A stretch of 64,000 nt of DNA from Companilactobacillus alimentarius DSM 20249 (GCF_002849895.1 NZ_CP018867.1:1364001-1428000), one strand, 5' to 3'. Positions 1 to 13,441 are shown, numbered from the stretch's first letter. Numbers and translations are program-made. Notes: generated by a model not told the origin, from the sequence alone.

Positions 1-464
1 ATGTTAACTGTCGTCACCCAGATAATCCCAATGGTGAACTGTTACAACATTTAGGAGTATTTCCATTCTCAACCGCCAAGAACAAACCGACTTTGCCTAA
101 ATCTCACTTTGTCTTCGACTATCCAGGGTCCGTTGGTTTCCAAGCTCAAGATGGTAACTACACCCTTTGCCGCTTTGACGGCGATAATGGCAAATACTCA
201 ATGTTAATGGGAAATGCAAAAACTTGTGCTGGCCCATATGAACAAGGAACTTATATCTGGTTACAATTTGCTAACCTCAACCGTTTTGAAACAAAATTAG
301 TTTATGGTCCATATATTCATCACATGGCAGCAGTCCGTGATGATGTTGTGCCTGTTCTCTATGAAGCATGTAAATATTTAGGAGTTACTCCTGATTTCTA
401 TGATCCAATTGAAGATGATGTTAAAGCCTATCTTCGTGGTGATAGTTCTTCAATTCTTAAATAA
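1..464 (+). CDS. C-terminal part of an L-fucose/L-arabinose isomerase-like protein (5' end outside window)
   Basis: The reading frame is open from base 3 to the stop at 464, so the gene begins upstream; a TTG at 93 is internal and has no ribosome binding site. About 153 residues are visible. The stretch GPYIHHMAAVRDD followed by EACKYLGV resembles the C-terminal domain of the fucose/arabinose isomerase superfamily, where a conserved His near the end takes part in the metal and substrate site. Such enzymes are cytoplasmic aldose-ketose isomerases. The pairing with a following terminator shows it is the last gene of its operon. The family call rests on remembered similarity and the exact sugar cannot be told. 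Confidence 0.5.
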   Translation, partial: VNCRHPDNPNGELLQHLGVFPFSTAKNKPTLPKSHFVFDYPGSVGFQAQDGNYTLCRFDGDNGKYSMLMGNAKTCAGPYEQGTYIWLQFANLNRFETKLVYGPYIHHMAAVRDDVVPVLYEACKYLGVTPDFYDPIEDDVKAYLRGDSSSILK

Positions 465-483
465 TCTGAATACAAAAATGTAT

Positions 484-527
484 AAAAAAAGCGGCGTATT
501 TTCGTTTTGAAAATACACCGCTTTTTT
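484..527. terminator. Bidirectional rho-independent terminator
   Basis: A GC-containing stem (AAGCGGcGTATTTTC with its complement GAAAATACaCCGCTT, loop GTTTT) has an A-run on the left and a T-run on the right. It serves the isomerase gene on the + strand and the decayed glucosidase gene on the - strand. Confidence 0.85.
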
Positions 528-533
528 ATAATC

Positions 534-1812
<1,279 letters not shown>

Positions 1813-1849
1813 TCAAATTCACCTCAAATTATATTTTATAATACTAATT

Positions 1850-1862
1850 GTAACCGTTTTAC
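1850..1862. promoter_or_regulatory. Candidate LacI-type operator
   Basis: GTAACCGTTTTAC is an imperfect dyad around a central CG, the usual form of LacI/GalR-family operators and of cre boxes. It lies in the 143-base gap between the divergent glucosidase pseudogene and the lacI-type gene, where the regulator would act on both. Assignment to this regulator is inference. Confidence 0.4.
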
Positions 1863-1955
1863 TAAACAAATGATATTGTTTTATATAAAAAGTTCGGAAT
1901 TCTTTGCATTATTATTTTTAATTTAGTATTATTTTAGATGATAGGAGGTCACGTC

Positions 1956-2969
1956 ATGACTGTAAAAATGGATGACATCGCTCGCCTCGCCAACGTTTCA
2001 AAATCGGCTGTATCCCTAGCCCTAAATGGTAAAGACGGAGTAAGTCAAGAAACAAGAGATAAGATTTTTGATGTTGTTAACAAGTATGGTTATAAACCAT
2101 TGCGTAAAAGCAAAAAAAATACCGATAAAATCATCACTAGCGTTAATTTCTTAGTAGTCAAGGCATCAGGATTGGTTAGTGGCAATTACCGCTCATTACC
2201 ATTCTTCGATAGTTTAATCTCATCACTTTCAGAAGAAGTTAGTGACACTGGGGGAAATTTAAAAATTATTACCACCGATAGCGAGACCTTGCCTCAAACC
2301 CTCGATGATCTGAGAAAAGATCAAACTAACGGCACAATCGTTTTAGGTACAGATTTAAACGCTACACAAGCAGAGTTGATCAACAATAAATTAAATAATG
2401 TCGTCTTTGTAGATACCTACTTTGATAACATTACTGCCGACTTTGTAACGATGGACAATTACCAAGGAGCTCTATTAGCAGGTAATTACATTTTGGAGAA
2501 AGGCTATACTAATATCGGTTATTTTGCCTCTGATAAGATTATTTCCAATTTCATCGAGCGTCGCCGTGGTTTAAGAGATGCTTTGAAATCAGCTAATATC
2601 AAGATTGATAACAATCATTTTTACTCAGTTTCTCCAACCGAAGTAAATCCTAAAGGATTAGATATCGACAATATTACCAAACAAGGACTTCCTGATGTGA
2701 TTTTCTGTGAAGATGACTACATTGCAATCAGATTAATTAAAGCAGCCCAACAAAAGAATATCAAAATTCCTAAACAACTGGCAATCGTCGGTTTCGATGA
2801 TATTTACGAAAGCTCACTCATAAGTCCTGAATTAACTACAGTTCATGTTCCTGTTGATCAAATGGCACAGCAAGCATTATTCCAATTGCAAAAGAGACTC
2901 TTTACACCAAATTGGTTACCACAAAAGACACTTGTCTCTACTAAACTAATTAAAAGAAACTCAATTTAA
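1956..2969 (+). CDS. LacI/GalR family transcriptional regulator
   Basis: A 337-residue repressor. Residues 1-50 form the LacI helix-turn-helix (MDDIARLANVSKSAVSLALNG), and the rest is a periplasmic-binding-protein-like effector domain ending with VGFDDIYESSLISPELTTV, a family signature. The ATG at 1956 is chosen because AGGAGG (1943-1948) sits seven bases before it; an upstream in-frame ATG at 1938 has no such site. It is divergent to the broken GH1 gene and upstream of the GH140-like/PTS operon, so a beta-glucoside-related sugar or sugar phosphate is the likely effector (inference). Confidence 0.9.
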   Translation: MTVKMDDIARLANVSKSAVSLALNGKDGVSQETRDKIFDVVNKYGYKPLRKSKKNTDKIITSVNFLVVKASGLVSGNYRSLPFFDSLISSLSEEVSDTGGNLKIITTDSETLPQTLDDLRKDQTNGTIVLGTDLNATQAELINNKLNNVVFVDTYFDNITADFVTMDNYQGALLAGNYILEKGYTNIGYFASDKIISNFIERRRGLRDALKSANIKIDNNHFYSVSPTEVNPKGLDIDNITKQGLPDVIFCEDDYIAIRLIKAAQQKNIKIPKQLAIVGFDDIYESSLISPELTTVHVPVDQMAQQALFQLQKRLFTPNWLPQKTLVSTKLIKRNSI

Positions 2970-2999
2970 AATCGAAACTAAAAAAGTTTCGATTTTTTT
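2968..2999 (+). terminator. Rho-independent terminator of the lacI-type gene
   Basis: ATCGAAAC, a short A-rich loop and GTTTCGAT form a stem followed directly by seven T residues; it starts at the stop codon of the regulator and separates it from the next operon. Confidence 0.85.
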
Positions 3000-3116
3000 G
3001 TTACTCAAAAACGCACTTATATCACGAAAGAAGTATATGTTTAACACTATTTTAGCTTAATTTTAGTAAATTACACTTGATGTTTAATAATCTATGTGAT
3101 AATTTAGAACTGTTAA

Positions 3117-3130
3117 AGAAAGCGGATACA
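3117..3130. promoter_or_regulatory. cre-like catabolite control site
   Basis: AGAAAGCGGATACA matches the CcpA consensus TGWAARCGNWWNCW at all but the first base. It lies between a TA-rich promoter area (GATAAT near 3097) and the ribosome binding site of the GH140-like gene, suggesting glucose repression of the hydrolase-PTS operon. Confidence 0.45.
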
Positions 3131-3145
3131 TAAAGGAGGATATTG

Positions 3146-6341
<3,196 letters not shown>

Positions 6342-6342
6342 T

Positions 6343-6383
6343 AAAAAGAAGGCACACTTCAATAGAAGTATGTCTTCTTTTTT
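6343..6383 (+). terminator. Rho-independent terminator after the beta-glucoside PTS gene
   Basis: AAGAAGgCACACTTC, loop AATA, and GAAGTaTGtCTTCTT form a stem followed by TTTTT; A-rich left flank may allow it to serve the convergent protease gene as well. Confidence 0.8.
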
Positions 6384-6399
6384 ACAAAATATTCATTTT

Positions 6400-7188
6400 C
6401 TAACCAATAAACCCTAAAATCTTAATCACTAACATAGATACCAAGATACTGATAATAGCATGAAACATAAATAAAACCGAAAAAGCTACAAAATAAATTG
6501 CTCCTGTCATCACTGCCACACGTAAGTTAAATAGATAAAGAATAGAGCCTGACACTAATAACGTTACGACCCAAGGCAAGATTCCTTTGTTAACAGTCAT
6601 GAAATCATTATGACTCAAATCATAGCCAGTACTGGAAATCATGATTGTCAAAATAATGTACACAATTATCATGCCCCAAGAAGCATTGGCAAAGCTAGAT
6701 TTCAAATTATCCAGAACTGTATCAAACAACATACTGATCGACAATTTAGTGTTAACATCCAAACTTTGTGCCAAAGTACTTAGGCTGAATTGTGCTTTCA
6801 ATAAGAATTTTTGCAACAAATATAAAGCAATCGAACACATATAATATGGTGCTAAGCCAATAAAGAAGTTTCCTAACATTTGATAGACATTACGGTCATT
6901 CCAGCGGTGTTCCACTGAACCTAGGGAACCTGATTGTCGATAGTTCATATTCAACAATTGAACCTTGGTAACCTGATGACCAAATAAATAGGCAAACAGC
7001 GCATGACCTAATTCATGGATCACTACGCCAATACCACCAACGACTAATTGACTATTATTACCCAAATTATCGACTAACATAATTTTCGAAAGATGTCCAA
7101 GCCATGAAGTAACCAACGATGTTAAGTATGGTACCACTGTAAAAATGGCTACAAAGATTAATACAAAATCAAAGTAATTATTCCACAA
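6400..7188 (-). CDS. M50-type membrane metalloprotease homologue
   Basis: A 262-residue multi-pass membrane protein with the zinc site HELGHALFAYLFGH inside a hydrophobic segment (about residues 58-71), as in M50 site-2-protease-like proteins. Around six hydrophobic segments are visible. The start is TTG at 7188, supported by AAGGAG eight bases upstream. Members of this group cut proteins within or near the membrane, but no partner is nearby, and a non-proteolytic role cannot be excluded. It lies just downstream of the AI-2E-type gene on the same strand. Confidence 0.65.
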   Translation of the reverse strand: MWNNYFDFVLIFVAIFTVVPYLTSLVTSWLGHLSKIMLVDNLGNNSQLVVGGIGVVIHELGHALFAYLFGHQVTKVQLLNMNYRQSGSLGSVEHRWNDRNVYQMLGNFFIGLAPYYMCSIALYLLQKFLLKAQFSLSTLAQSLDVNTKLSISMLFDTVLDNLKSSFANASWGMIIVYIILTIMISSTGYDLSHNDFMTVNKGILPWVVTLLVSGSILYLFNLRVAVMTGAIYFVAFSVLFMFHAIISILVSMLVIKILGFIG

Positions 7189-7225
7189 AACAATCTCTCC
7201 TTAGTCAGTTTTGTAAATTATATTA

Positions 7226-8353
7226 CTATTCTACTTTTTTTGGCGTCTTTAAACGATAATTTGTATCATTCTTAAGCAATTGATAAATGGTTGCAGCCAC
7301 TGGTACTCCTAAAAGCATCCCCACGATACCGCTCAAACCACCACCAATAGTGATAGAAGCCAATACCCAGATTCCTGGCAATCCAATTGAAGTCCCTACA
7401 ACCTTTGGATAAATAACATTGCTTTCAAATTGTTGCAATACCAAAATGAAGACTACGAACAAGACCGCTTTTAACGGCGATTCGACAGCAATCAATAAGA
7501 AACCAACGATGCCACCCATCCAAGCTCCTAGAATCGGTATTAAGGCCGTGATGCTAACGAAAGCTCCGACCGGCAAAGCGTATGGGAACTGCAATATCAA
7601 CATTCCAATTGCACAAAGACTTCCCAAAATGATGGCCTCAGTCACCTGTCCAGCGATAAAACTAGAGAACATATTATTGGTAATCCCAATCACGCGATTG
7701 AATTTTGCGATATGTTCCTTTTTCATATAAGCCCGCATTAACTTCTTAAATTGACGACCTAATTTCTCTTTCGTAGCCAAGATGTAAATAGCAAACGTCA
7801 AAGCTAAAATAAAATTAACGAAACCCTTAGTAATCCCTGTGACAATTTTAAACGTAGAACCAAAGATACCACCAACGCCACTAGTTAAATACTTCATAAC
7901 CTTAGATTGAACCGAAGACCAGTCAATATTCATTGATTCCAATTGATCAGAAATAAATGAATTGTGATTTACCTTCTCCAAAATATTAGACAAATCATTG
8001 ATAAATGATGGAATAAATTTAAAGAAATTCGCCAAAGCACTAAAGAATTGTGGTAAAACGAGCCAAAATACTCCCGCTAAAACCAAAGAAACAATTATCA
8101 AAGTACTTAGGATAACTAAACCTCGTCGACTCTTTTGAAGAAACTTGATTTTAGTATTGGGGAAAAAGTACTTTTCCAATTTAACACAGAGAATATTCAA
8201 AACATACGCCATCACTGCCCCAAGAATTAAGGGCAATAAAACTCCGAACAAATTCATAACATTATTGTAGATTTGCACTGGATATATCAAGATAAATAGC
8301 AATAGAACAACAATAATACTATATTTAATTATACTTTTTTTACTAAGATTCAT
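7226..8353 (-). CDS. AI-2E family membrane transporter
   Basis: A 375-residue protein with two N-terminal membrane helices, a soluble coiled region (about 110-175) and a C-terminal bundle including VTEAIILGSLCAIGM and VGTSIGLPGIWVL, the layout of PF01594 (YdiK/YtvI-type) proteins. Family members include a putative autoinducer-2 exporter and sodium/proton antiporters; which activity applies is unknown. A GGGGGAA ribosome binding site precedes the ATG. The next gene on the same strand is the M50-type protease, 37 bases away, so the two may be co-transcribed. Confidence 0.8.
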   Translation of the reverse strand: MNLSKKSIIKYSIIVVLLLFILIYPVQIYNNVMNLFGVLLPLILGAVMAYVLNILCVKLEKYFFPNTKIKFLQKSRRGLVILSTLIIVSLVLAGVFWLVLPQFFSALANFFKFIPSFINDLSNILEKVNHNSFISDQLESMNIDWSSVQSKVMKYLTSGVGGIFGSTFKIVTGITKGFVNFILALTFAIYILATKEKLGRQFKKLMRAYMKKEHIAKFNRVIGITNNMFSSFIAGQVTEAIILGSLCAIGMLILQFPYALPVGAFVSITALIPILGAWMGGIVGFLLIAVESPLKAVLFVVFILVLQQFESNVIYPKVVGTSIGLPGIWVLASITIGGGLSGIVGMLLGVPVAATIYQLLKNDTNYRLKTPKKVE

Positions 8354-8395
8354 ATATTTTCCCCCAATTTACTGTTTAACCAATATATCACAAAA

Positions 8396-8445
8396 AAAGG
8401 ACGAGACAAAACATGTTCAATTCAAACACGTTAATCTCGCCCTTT
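8396..8445 (-). terminator. Probable terminator of the Rgg-like gene
   Basis: AAAGGaCGAGA pairs with TCTCGcCCTTT across a 28-base loop; read on the - strand it is followed by a T-run (complement of the A-run at 8392-8398). Confidence 0.7.
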
Positions 8446-8452
8446 AAAATTA

Positions 8453-9316
8453 TTAAAGCTGATTATCCTTAACCCACTTTTTTATAATCGCAATTTCTTT
8501 CTTATTACCATTATATTCAGAGAAAACTAAAGCTTTATTAATAAAGTCATGTACTTTCGGATTATCACCGTTAAGTTGGTTCTCATTCATTGCCAATTGT
8601 GCATAAATTCTGGCAATATAGTAAGTAACATGATTTTCTGAACAAATTTTTACACCATATTTCAACAAGGTATTTGCTGTTTCCAAATCCTGCTTTTCTG
8701 AATAATAAATAGCACAGTAAAAAATAATGTTGATATAACGCCAAATCTTATTAACATCATCAATTGACATCGTATAAATATTATTAAAGACTTTGCTAAA
8801 ATAATACTCGCTCTTGGCATCATCTCCTTGCTTGGCGTAAACCAAACCCATACCTACAAAAGACAAGAAAGTAAAAATTGTTTCTCCTCTAGCATCTAAT
8901 TCTGATAAGATTCGATTGAAATCAAAGACAGCGTCGAATAAATCACCGTTATCTAAAACATTCAAATAGCCCTTTAAATAATAATATTGCATCATTAAAT
9001 TCTTATCATTATTCAAAGTCTTAACATCTATTCCATCAATGATAACTCTAGCATCATCATATTCTTGAATAATCAAATTGAACTCAGCTTGCCCCATTTG
9101 CTTAGAAACTTTCTTACTGCTACTATCGCTGACCCCAATAATACTATCTAAAGACAACCCCAAACGATTACACAACTGTATTAAAATTTTTAACGATGGA
9201 ATCTTCCCATTATTCTCAAACTTACTCAAAGTAGCTTGTGTACAAACGCCATTACTTAATTCCTTTTGAGAAAGTCCTAATTCTTTTCTTCTATCAATAA
9301 ACGTCTGAATATCCAC
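8453..9316 (-). CDS. Rgg/GadR-like helix-turn-helix regulator with TPR-type sensor domain
   Basis: An about 287-residue regulator: an XRE-type helix-turn-helix at residues 2-58 (LGLSQKELSNG, ATLSKFENNGKIPSL) followed by helical repeats typical of Rgg/RNPP peptide-sensing regulators. The GTG at 9316 is chosen because the only good ribosome binding site, AGGAG, lies seven bases before it and inside the longer frame that starts at 9337. Rgg proteins often respond to short secreted peptides, but no peptide gene is recognisable next to it. It is transcribed alone, with a terminator downstream and a convergent-free gap upstream. Confidence 0.8.
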   Translation of the reverse strand: MDIQTFIDRRKELGLSQKELSNGVCTQATLSKFENNGKIPSLKILIQLCNRLGLSLDSIIGVSDSSSKKVSKQMGQAEFNLIIQEYDDARVIIDGIDVKTLNNDKNLMMQYYYLKGYLNVLDNGDLFDAVFDFNRILSELDARGETIFTFLSFVGMGLVYAKQGDDAKSEYYFSKVFNNIYTMSIDDVNKIWRYINIIFYCAIYYSEKQDLETANTLLKYGVKICSENHVTYYIARIYAQLAMNENQLNGDNPKVHDFINKALVFSEYNGNKKEIAIIKKWVKDNQL

Positions 9317-9490
9317 GTCATCGCTCCTATATAACATATTTATATAATAATTAATATAATTATATACCTATAATCAGGTCCTGTCATTGGAGCTCAGCAG
9401 CCATATCGTATACTTGTATTGTAATTATTACTATTTAATATACAAAGTTCAAATATTATTCCAATTCAATATAAATTTGCTTTTTAGAGC

Positions 9491-9522
9491 AAAAAAAATT
9501 GGAATTTCTTCCAATTTTTTTT
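9491..9522. terminator. Rho-independent terminator of the glycine betaine operon
   Basis: AAATTGGAA, loop TTTC, TTCCAATTT with A-run to the left and T-run to the right; on the - strand it ends the opuA operon right after its last stop codon. Confidence 0.85.
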
Positions 9523-9524
9523 AA

Positions 9525-10430
9525 TTATTTATTTTTTAAATCGTTAATAGAATTAATATTCTTCATATATGTTGGTACAGCTAATCCAACTTTAGCTCCA
9601 TCAAGGTTGGCTCCTAAGTCAACAAACTGACCTTTATAATCGGAATAGAATTTAGCAGCAGTCTTAGGTAACCAAGCACTAACCGTAGCGTCGGCAGCTT
9701 TAGTAGCGACAGAAGCCCAAACTGGTTGCATTTCCATTGATTGAATAGTTACTTTATAACCCTGATCTCTTAAGACCTGAGCAATAACATTTGTTGAAGC
9801 AATTTCAGAATCCCAAGCGACATATGTTAATTTCAACGATTGTCCATGGACCTTCTTAACACCCTTAGTCCATTTAGCAACTACTTTTGGATCCTTTTTG
9901 ATCCAATCTGTAGCAGCTTTCTTAGGTGAGACTCCAGCATTAACCTTCAACATGACATCAGACATCTGTGAAGGTGTCCAATGGAAATTGTCTAAGATCT
10001 CATAGGCTTCAGGTTTATCTTTCTTCAAGCCCTTACGAACAATCGTACTGATATGCTCAGCTTCACCATAGACATTCTTAGGATCTTTTAAGAACTTCAA
10101 TTTATACTTTTTGAACATCCAATGTGGTTGCCATCCGGTAATCACAATTGGTTGTTTGTTTTTATAAGCTTTATCCAAAGTACTAGTCATGGCCGAAGTT
10201 GAACTTGGTTGTAACTGCCAATTCTTCTTATCCAAACCATACTTCTTGATAGCTGTTTGAGTTGTACTCATTTCACCAGCACCAGCATCAATACCAGTGA
10301 TCGTGTAATTAATTTGAGGCCCCAACTTTTCCTTACTGTTGTATGGAGCTGTTTGTGAACTACATGCGGAAATAATTGGGATAATCAAGATTGCTAATAA
10401 GAAAAGTTTAATAAACTTTTGTTTTTTCAA
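9525..10430 (-). CDS. opuAC: Glycine betaine/proline betaine ABC transporter substrate-binding lipoprotein
   Basis: A 301-residue protein with a lipoprotein signal (hydrophobic segment ending ISACSSQ, lipidated Cys near residue 23), anchored on the outer face of the membrane. It has the OpuAC/ProX fold, including ITGWQPHWMF, whose Trp residues belong to the aromatic cage that binds quaternary amines. The start is TTG at 10430 with AGGAGG six bases upstream. It is the last gene of a three-gene operon with the permease and ATPase, which supports osmoprotectant uptake. Betaine versus carnitine or choline preference cannot be read from sequence. Confidence 0.88.
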   Translation of the reverse strand: MKKQKFIKLFLLAILIIPIISACSSQTAPYNSKEKLGPQINYTITGIDAGAGEMSTTQTAIKKYGLDKKNWQLQPSSTSAMTSTLDKAYKNKQPIVITGWQPHWMFKKYKLKFLKDPKNVYGEAEHISTIVRKGLKKDKPEAYEILDNFHWTPSQMSDVMLKVNAGVSPKKAATDWIKKDPKVVAKWTKGVKKVHGQSLKLTYVAWDSEIASTNVIAQVLRDQGYKVTIQSMEMQPVWASVATKAADATVSAWLPKTAAKFYSDYKGQFVDLGANLDGAKVGLAVPTYMKNINSINDLKNK

Positions 10431-10440
10431 AAAATCCCTC

Positions 10441-11304
10441 CTAGTTCTTTCTGCGTGTTCGAGTTAATGATTGAGTCAATCTATCTAGAATAATTGCCAA
10501 GATAACGATTGACAAACCAGCGGCAAAACCATTACCTGCATCGTTTCTACCAACGGCAAAGTAAACTTCTGTACCAAGTCCCATAGCACCGATCATAGAA
10601 GCAATAACAACCATTGATAATGAAAGCATCATACTCTGGTTAACACCAGCCATCAAACTGCTTTTGGCAATTGGCAATTCAACCTTAAATAATTTTTGCC
10701 ACTCTGTTGAACCAAATGAATCTGCAGCTTCAACAAGTTCATTAGGAACTTGACGAATACCCATATTAGTCATTCTAACTGTTGGTGGCATAGCGAAAAT
10801 AACTGAGGCAACGATACCAGGTACCATACCGATACCAAACAATGCAACGGCTGGAATCAAATAAACAAAGGCTGGCATTGTCTGCATGAAATCAAGAATT
10901 GGTTTCAATATAACTTCTGCTACATGACTCTTAGCCATCAAAATACCAAGTGGAATACCTATTACAATAGCGATTAAACTGGCCGTTAGAACCAGCGACA
11001 ACGTTTGTGTCATATCACGCCAGTAGTTAAGGTTCCAAATCAAGAGAAGACCTAAGAATTCAAAGATCAATAGTCCCCAATTTTGTTTATCGCGATTAAC
11101 AAAATATGTTAAAGCAAGTATTAGTACGATAAATAGCCAGATTGGAATGAGATCGAAGACCCATTGGAAAGCACTATTAATGGCACCAATAAAATTAGTG
11201 ACACCGTTGAAAAATCCGGTGAATTGAACTAACCAGTCAACAAAACTGTCAACCCAGTTAGCCAATGGAATTTTGGAAATACTACCTAAAATAAGACTAC
11301 TCAA
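10441..11304 (-). CDS. opuAB: Glycine betaine ABC transporter permease
   Basis: A 287-residue binding-protein-dependent permease with about six or seven membrane segments and the coupling motif region EAADSFGSTEWQKLFKVELP (about 190-210), characteristic of ProW/OpuAB. Its start overlaps the end of the ATPase gene by eight bases, and its stop lies 10 bases before the binding-protein gene, so all three are translated from one message. Confidence 0.9.
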   Translation of the reverse strand: MSSLILGSISKIPLANWVDSFVDWLVQFTGFFNGVTNFIGAINSAFQWVFDLIPIWLFIVLILALTYFVNRDKQNWGLLIFEFLGLLLIWNLNYWRDMTQTLSLVLTASLIAIVIGIPLGILMAKSHVAEVILKPILDFMQTMPAFVYLIPAVALFGIGMVPGIVASVIFAMPPTVRMTNMGIRQVPNELVEAADSFGSTEWQKLFKVELPIAKSSLMAGVNQSMMLSLSMVVIASMIGAMGLGTEVYFAVGRNDAGNGFAAGLSIVILAIILDRLTQSLTRTRRKN

Positions 11305-12508
11305 AATCGCTCACCTCATTTCCTGCTAAGGCACCCAATACAGCACCTCGAACAATAATTCCCTTCAATTGCTTCTTGTCATTGACAACAGCAAATGGAA
11401 TACCTGTTTGAGAAATATCATCCATTAAATCAGAAATTGGTGTATCTTCCGTTGTTGTTGGAACTTTATTTTGAATAATAGGTGTAATATCCCCTTTCTT
11501 CTCACGAACTAGTTTGATAACATCATTGGCATCAACGACCCCTAATAATTTACGATTGTCGTTAATGATATAGGCAGTCGAAACTTCATTAGCCTTCATC
11601 ATCTTCAAGGTCAAACGTGGACCAGCTTTTTCAATATTGATTGTCATCGGACGAATCATAACATGTCCAGCAGTCAAGACTTTACTACGATCAACGTTTT
11701 CAATAAAGTCTTCAACATAGCCATTAGCGGGATGTGTCAAAATATCTTCTGGCGTACCAGTTTGAATAACCTTGGCATCCTTCATAATCATAATACGATC
11801 ACCGATCTTCAATGCTTCATTCAAATCATGACTGATGAAAATAATCGTCTTATGAAGGCGTTCTTGAATATCAAGTAATTGATCTTGCATATCAGTTCTA
11901 TTCAATGGATCAAGAGCTGAAAAGGCCTCATCTATCAAAAGAATCTCAGGATCGTTAGCTAAAGCACGAGCCAAACCAACACGTTGTTGCATACCACCTG
12001 ATAATTGGTCAGGATACTCATCGTTATAGCCAGTAATACCGACAGTCTCTAAAGCATCCTTAGCTTTCTTTTCACGTGTCTCTTTATCAACGCCTTGGAT
12101 TTCTAGACCATACTCAGCGTTTTCCAAAACTGTCCGGTTAGGTAATAGTCCAAAGTTTTGAAAAACCATACTCATTTTCTTTCGACGAACGTCACGAAGC
12201 TTCTTTTTATCCATCTTCATTACATTCTCGCCATCAATCAAAACTTCACCCTCTGTGGGCTCGATAAGACGATTGATCATTCTTACCAATGTTGATTTAC
12301 CACTACCTGATAGACCCATGATAACGAAAATTTCGCCATTATAAATCTTAAAATCAGCTCGGTCGACACCGACTGTGGCACCTGTTTCCTTGAGAATTTC
12401 TGATTTACTTTTTCCTTGTCGACTTAATTCTTTAGCTTTGGGAATCCTCTTACCAAAGATTTTTGTTAAGTTCTTGACTTCTACTTTTGTACTCTTATTA
12501 GTACTCAT
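11297..12508 (-). CDS. opuAA: Glycine betaine ABC transporter ATP-binding protein with CBS domains
   Basis: About 403 residues. Walker A GLSGSGKST, signature LSGGMQQRVG and Walker B EILLIDEAFSALD define the ATPase, preceded by the N-terminal extension usual for ProV/OpuAA. The C-terminal 120 residues form two CBS motifs (LLGVVDANDVI, LKGIIVRGAV) that in OpuA sense ionic strength and gate transport. ATG 12508 (MSTNKST) is chosen because GGGGGA lies just before it; the ATG at 12541 has its purine-rich site too close. First gene of the operon. Confidence 0.9.
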   Translation of the reverse strand: MSTNKSTKVEVKNLTKIFGKRIPKAKELSRQGKSKSEILKETGATVGVDRADFKIYNGEIFVIMGLSGSGKSTLVRMINRLIEPTEGEVLIDGENVMKMDKKKLRDVRRKKMSMVFQNFGLLPNRTVLENAEYGLEIQGVDKETREKKAKDALETVGITGYNDEYPDQLSGGMQQRVGLARALANDPEILLIDEAFSALDPLNRTDMQDQLLDIQERLHKTIIFISHDLNEALKIGDRIMIMKDAKVIQTGTPEDILTHPANGYVEDFIENVDRSKVLTAGHVMIRPMTINIEKAGPRLTLKMMKANEVSTAYIINDNRKLLGVVDANDVIKLVREKKGDITPIIQNKVPTTTEDTPISDLMDDISQTGIPFAVVNDKKQLKGIIVRGAVLGALAGNEVSDFE

Positions 12509-12839
12509 TAAATCCCCCATTCTTGGAATCGAAATAAACATACCTTCCTATGTTCATTATTTAGAAATAAAAAAGCTGTTATTTAACAAAGAAATAATAA
12601 CGACCCTTATAACCCTAACAAATATGCCTCGCTTGTGCAAATATTTGAATCTATTGTAAGCATTTTAAACGTCTAAAAAAGGCGCCATATCCCTTTTTTA
12701 GGATATGCGCCTAGAGCAATCATAGTATAGTCTTCAAGAGTTTTCACAAAGTAATTTTCATTAATTTTTACATCAATTTTATTTATTAAAAATGTACATT
12801 TCCAAATCTTTCAATCGTAAATTGGATTTCCAATTAATT
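12509..12839. other. 331-base intergenic region: opuA leader and merR terminator
   Basis: No gene is supported here. It contains the upstream region of the betaine operon on the - strand, AT-rich with no clear -35/-10 pair that I would defend, and a stem-loop terminator (12674-12714) for the merR gene. No riboswitch-like structure was recognised. Confidence 0.6.
12674..12714 (-). terminator. Rho-independent terminator of the merR gene
   Basis: On the - strand, AGGCGCATATCC pairs with GGATATGGCGCC and is followed by TTTTTT. The stem starts about 125 bases after the merR stop and prevents reading into the betaine operon leader. Confidence 0.75.
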
Positions 12840-13253
12840 TTATAAGTGCATTTCCTTTTTAGCATACTCTTCTGTACCATCAGTTGTAGCCTTATCATAA
12901 TATGCACATTTGAAATTAATTACATCTAAAGTTTCTTGCATTTTCTGCATTTGATTTTGAACCGATGTCTTTAATTCTTGAAACATTTGTAAGCGTTCAT
13001 CTAAAGTATCGTCACCTTCTTTAGTCCATTGAACGAATTGTTTAATATCTTTAATCGGCATACCAGCATTCTTCAAACATTCAACCAACTTCAAGGAACC
13101 AATATTTTCTTCAGTGAAGCGTCTCACACCAGCTTCATTCTTATTAAGATTGGGAATTAGGCCCTCTTTATCATAGTAACGAATTGTTGGTAAAGACAGG
13201 CCGAACTGTTCCGAGACTTCACCAATAGAATAAGTTGTTACCATTTCTTGCAT
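12840..13253 (-). CDS. MerR family transcriptional regulator
   Basis: A 137-residue regulator: winged helix-turn-helix at residues 6-75 (YSIGEVSEQFGLSLPTIRYYDKEG in the first 30) and a long C-terminal coiled coil. It lacks the Cys cluster of metal-sensing MerR proteins and has only isolated Cys (VECLK, FKCAYYD), so it fits the aldehyde or general-stress type (AdhR-like), a guess from family knowledge. GGAGG eight bases upstream supports the ATG. It stands alone, with its own dyad operator upstream, so it is likely autoregulated; its other targets are not adjacent. Confidence 0.85.
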   Translation of the reverse strand: MQEMVTTYSIGEVSEQFGLSLPTIRYYDKEGLIPNLNKNEAGVRRFTEENIGSLKLVECLKNAGMPIKDIKQFVQWTKEGDDTLDERLQMFQELKTSVQNQMQKMQETLDVINFKCAYYDKATTDGTEEYAKKEMHL

Positions 13254-13284
13254 TTATCATTCCTCCATAATTGTTAGAATTGAC

Positions 13285-13306
13285 CTCAACCTAACGTTAA
13301 GTCGAG
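13285..13306. promoter_or_regulatory. MerR-type dyad operator in the merR promoter
   Basis: A 22-base dyad: CTCAACCTAAC facing GTTAAGTCGAG, with only two mismatched pairs. On the - strand it lies between a TCGACT-like -35 and an ATTCTA-like -10 with about 19 bases between them, the stretched spacer typical of MerR-activated promoters. Confidence 0.6.
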
Positions 13307-13369
13307 ATATTGCTTTGATATTAACATTTAAATTCAAAAAATCCTAGAAATTGAAGTATTCTATTCTAA

Positions 13370-13420
13370 AAAATGATGGATCCAATAACTTGATTTCAAG
13401 TTATTGAATCCATCATTTTT
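13370..13420. terminator. Rho-independent terminator of the dlt operon
   Basis: A long stem, ATGATGGATcCAATAACTTG with its complement, loop ATTT, flanked by A- and T-runs; it follows dltD on the - strand and could also stop transcription from the other side. Confidence 0.9.
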
Positions 13421-13441
13421 AATATTTTAAGCCAAATTTTA

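Noticed and set aside
93..464. A separate 123-residue gene starting at TTG 93
   Set aside because: The frame is open to the window edge with coding-like sequence upstream and no ribosome binding site before 93, so it is the end of a longer gene.
12509..12839. Riboswitch or osmosensing RNA before the betaine operon
   Set aside because: The only strong hairpin in the gap is the merR terminator, oriented to end merR transcripts; no known riboswitch pattern was seen.
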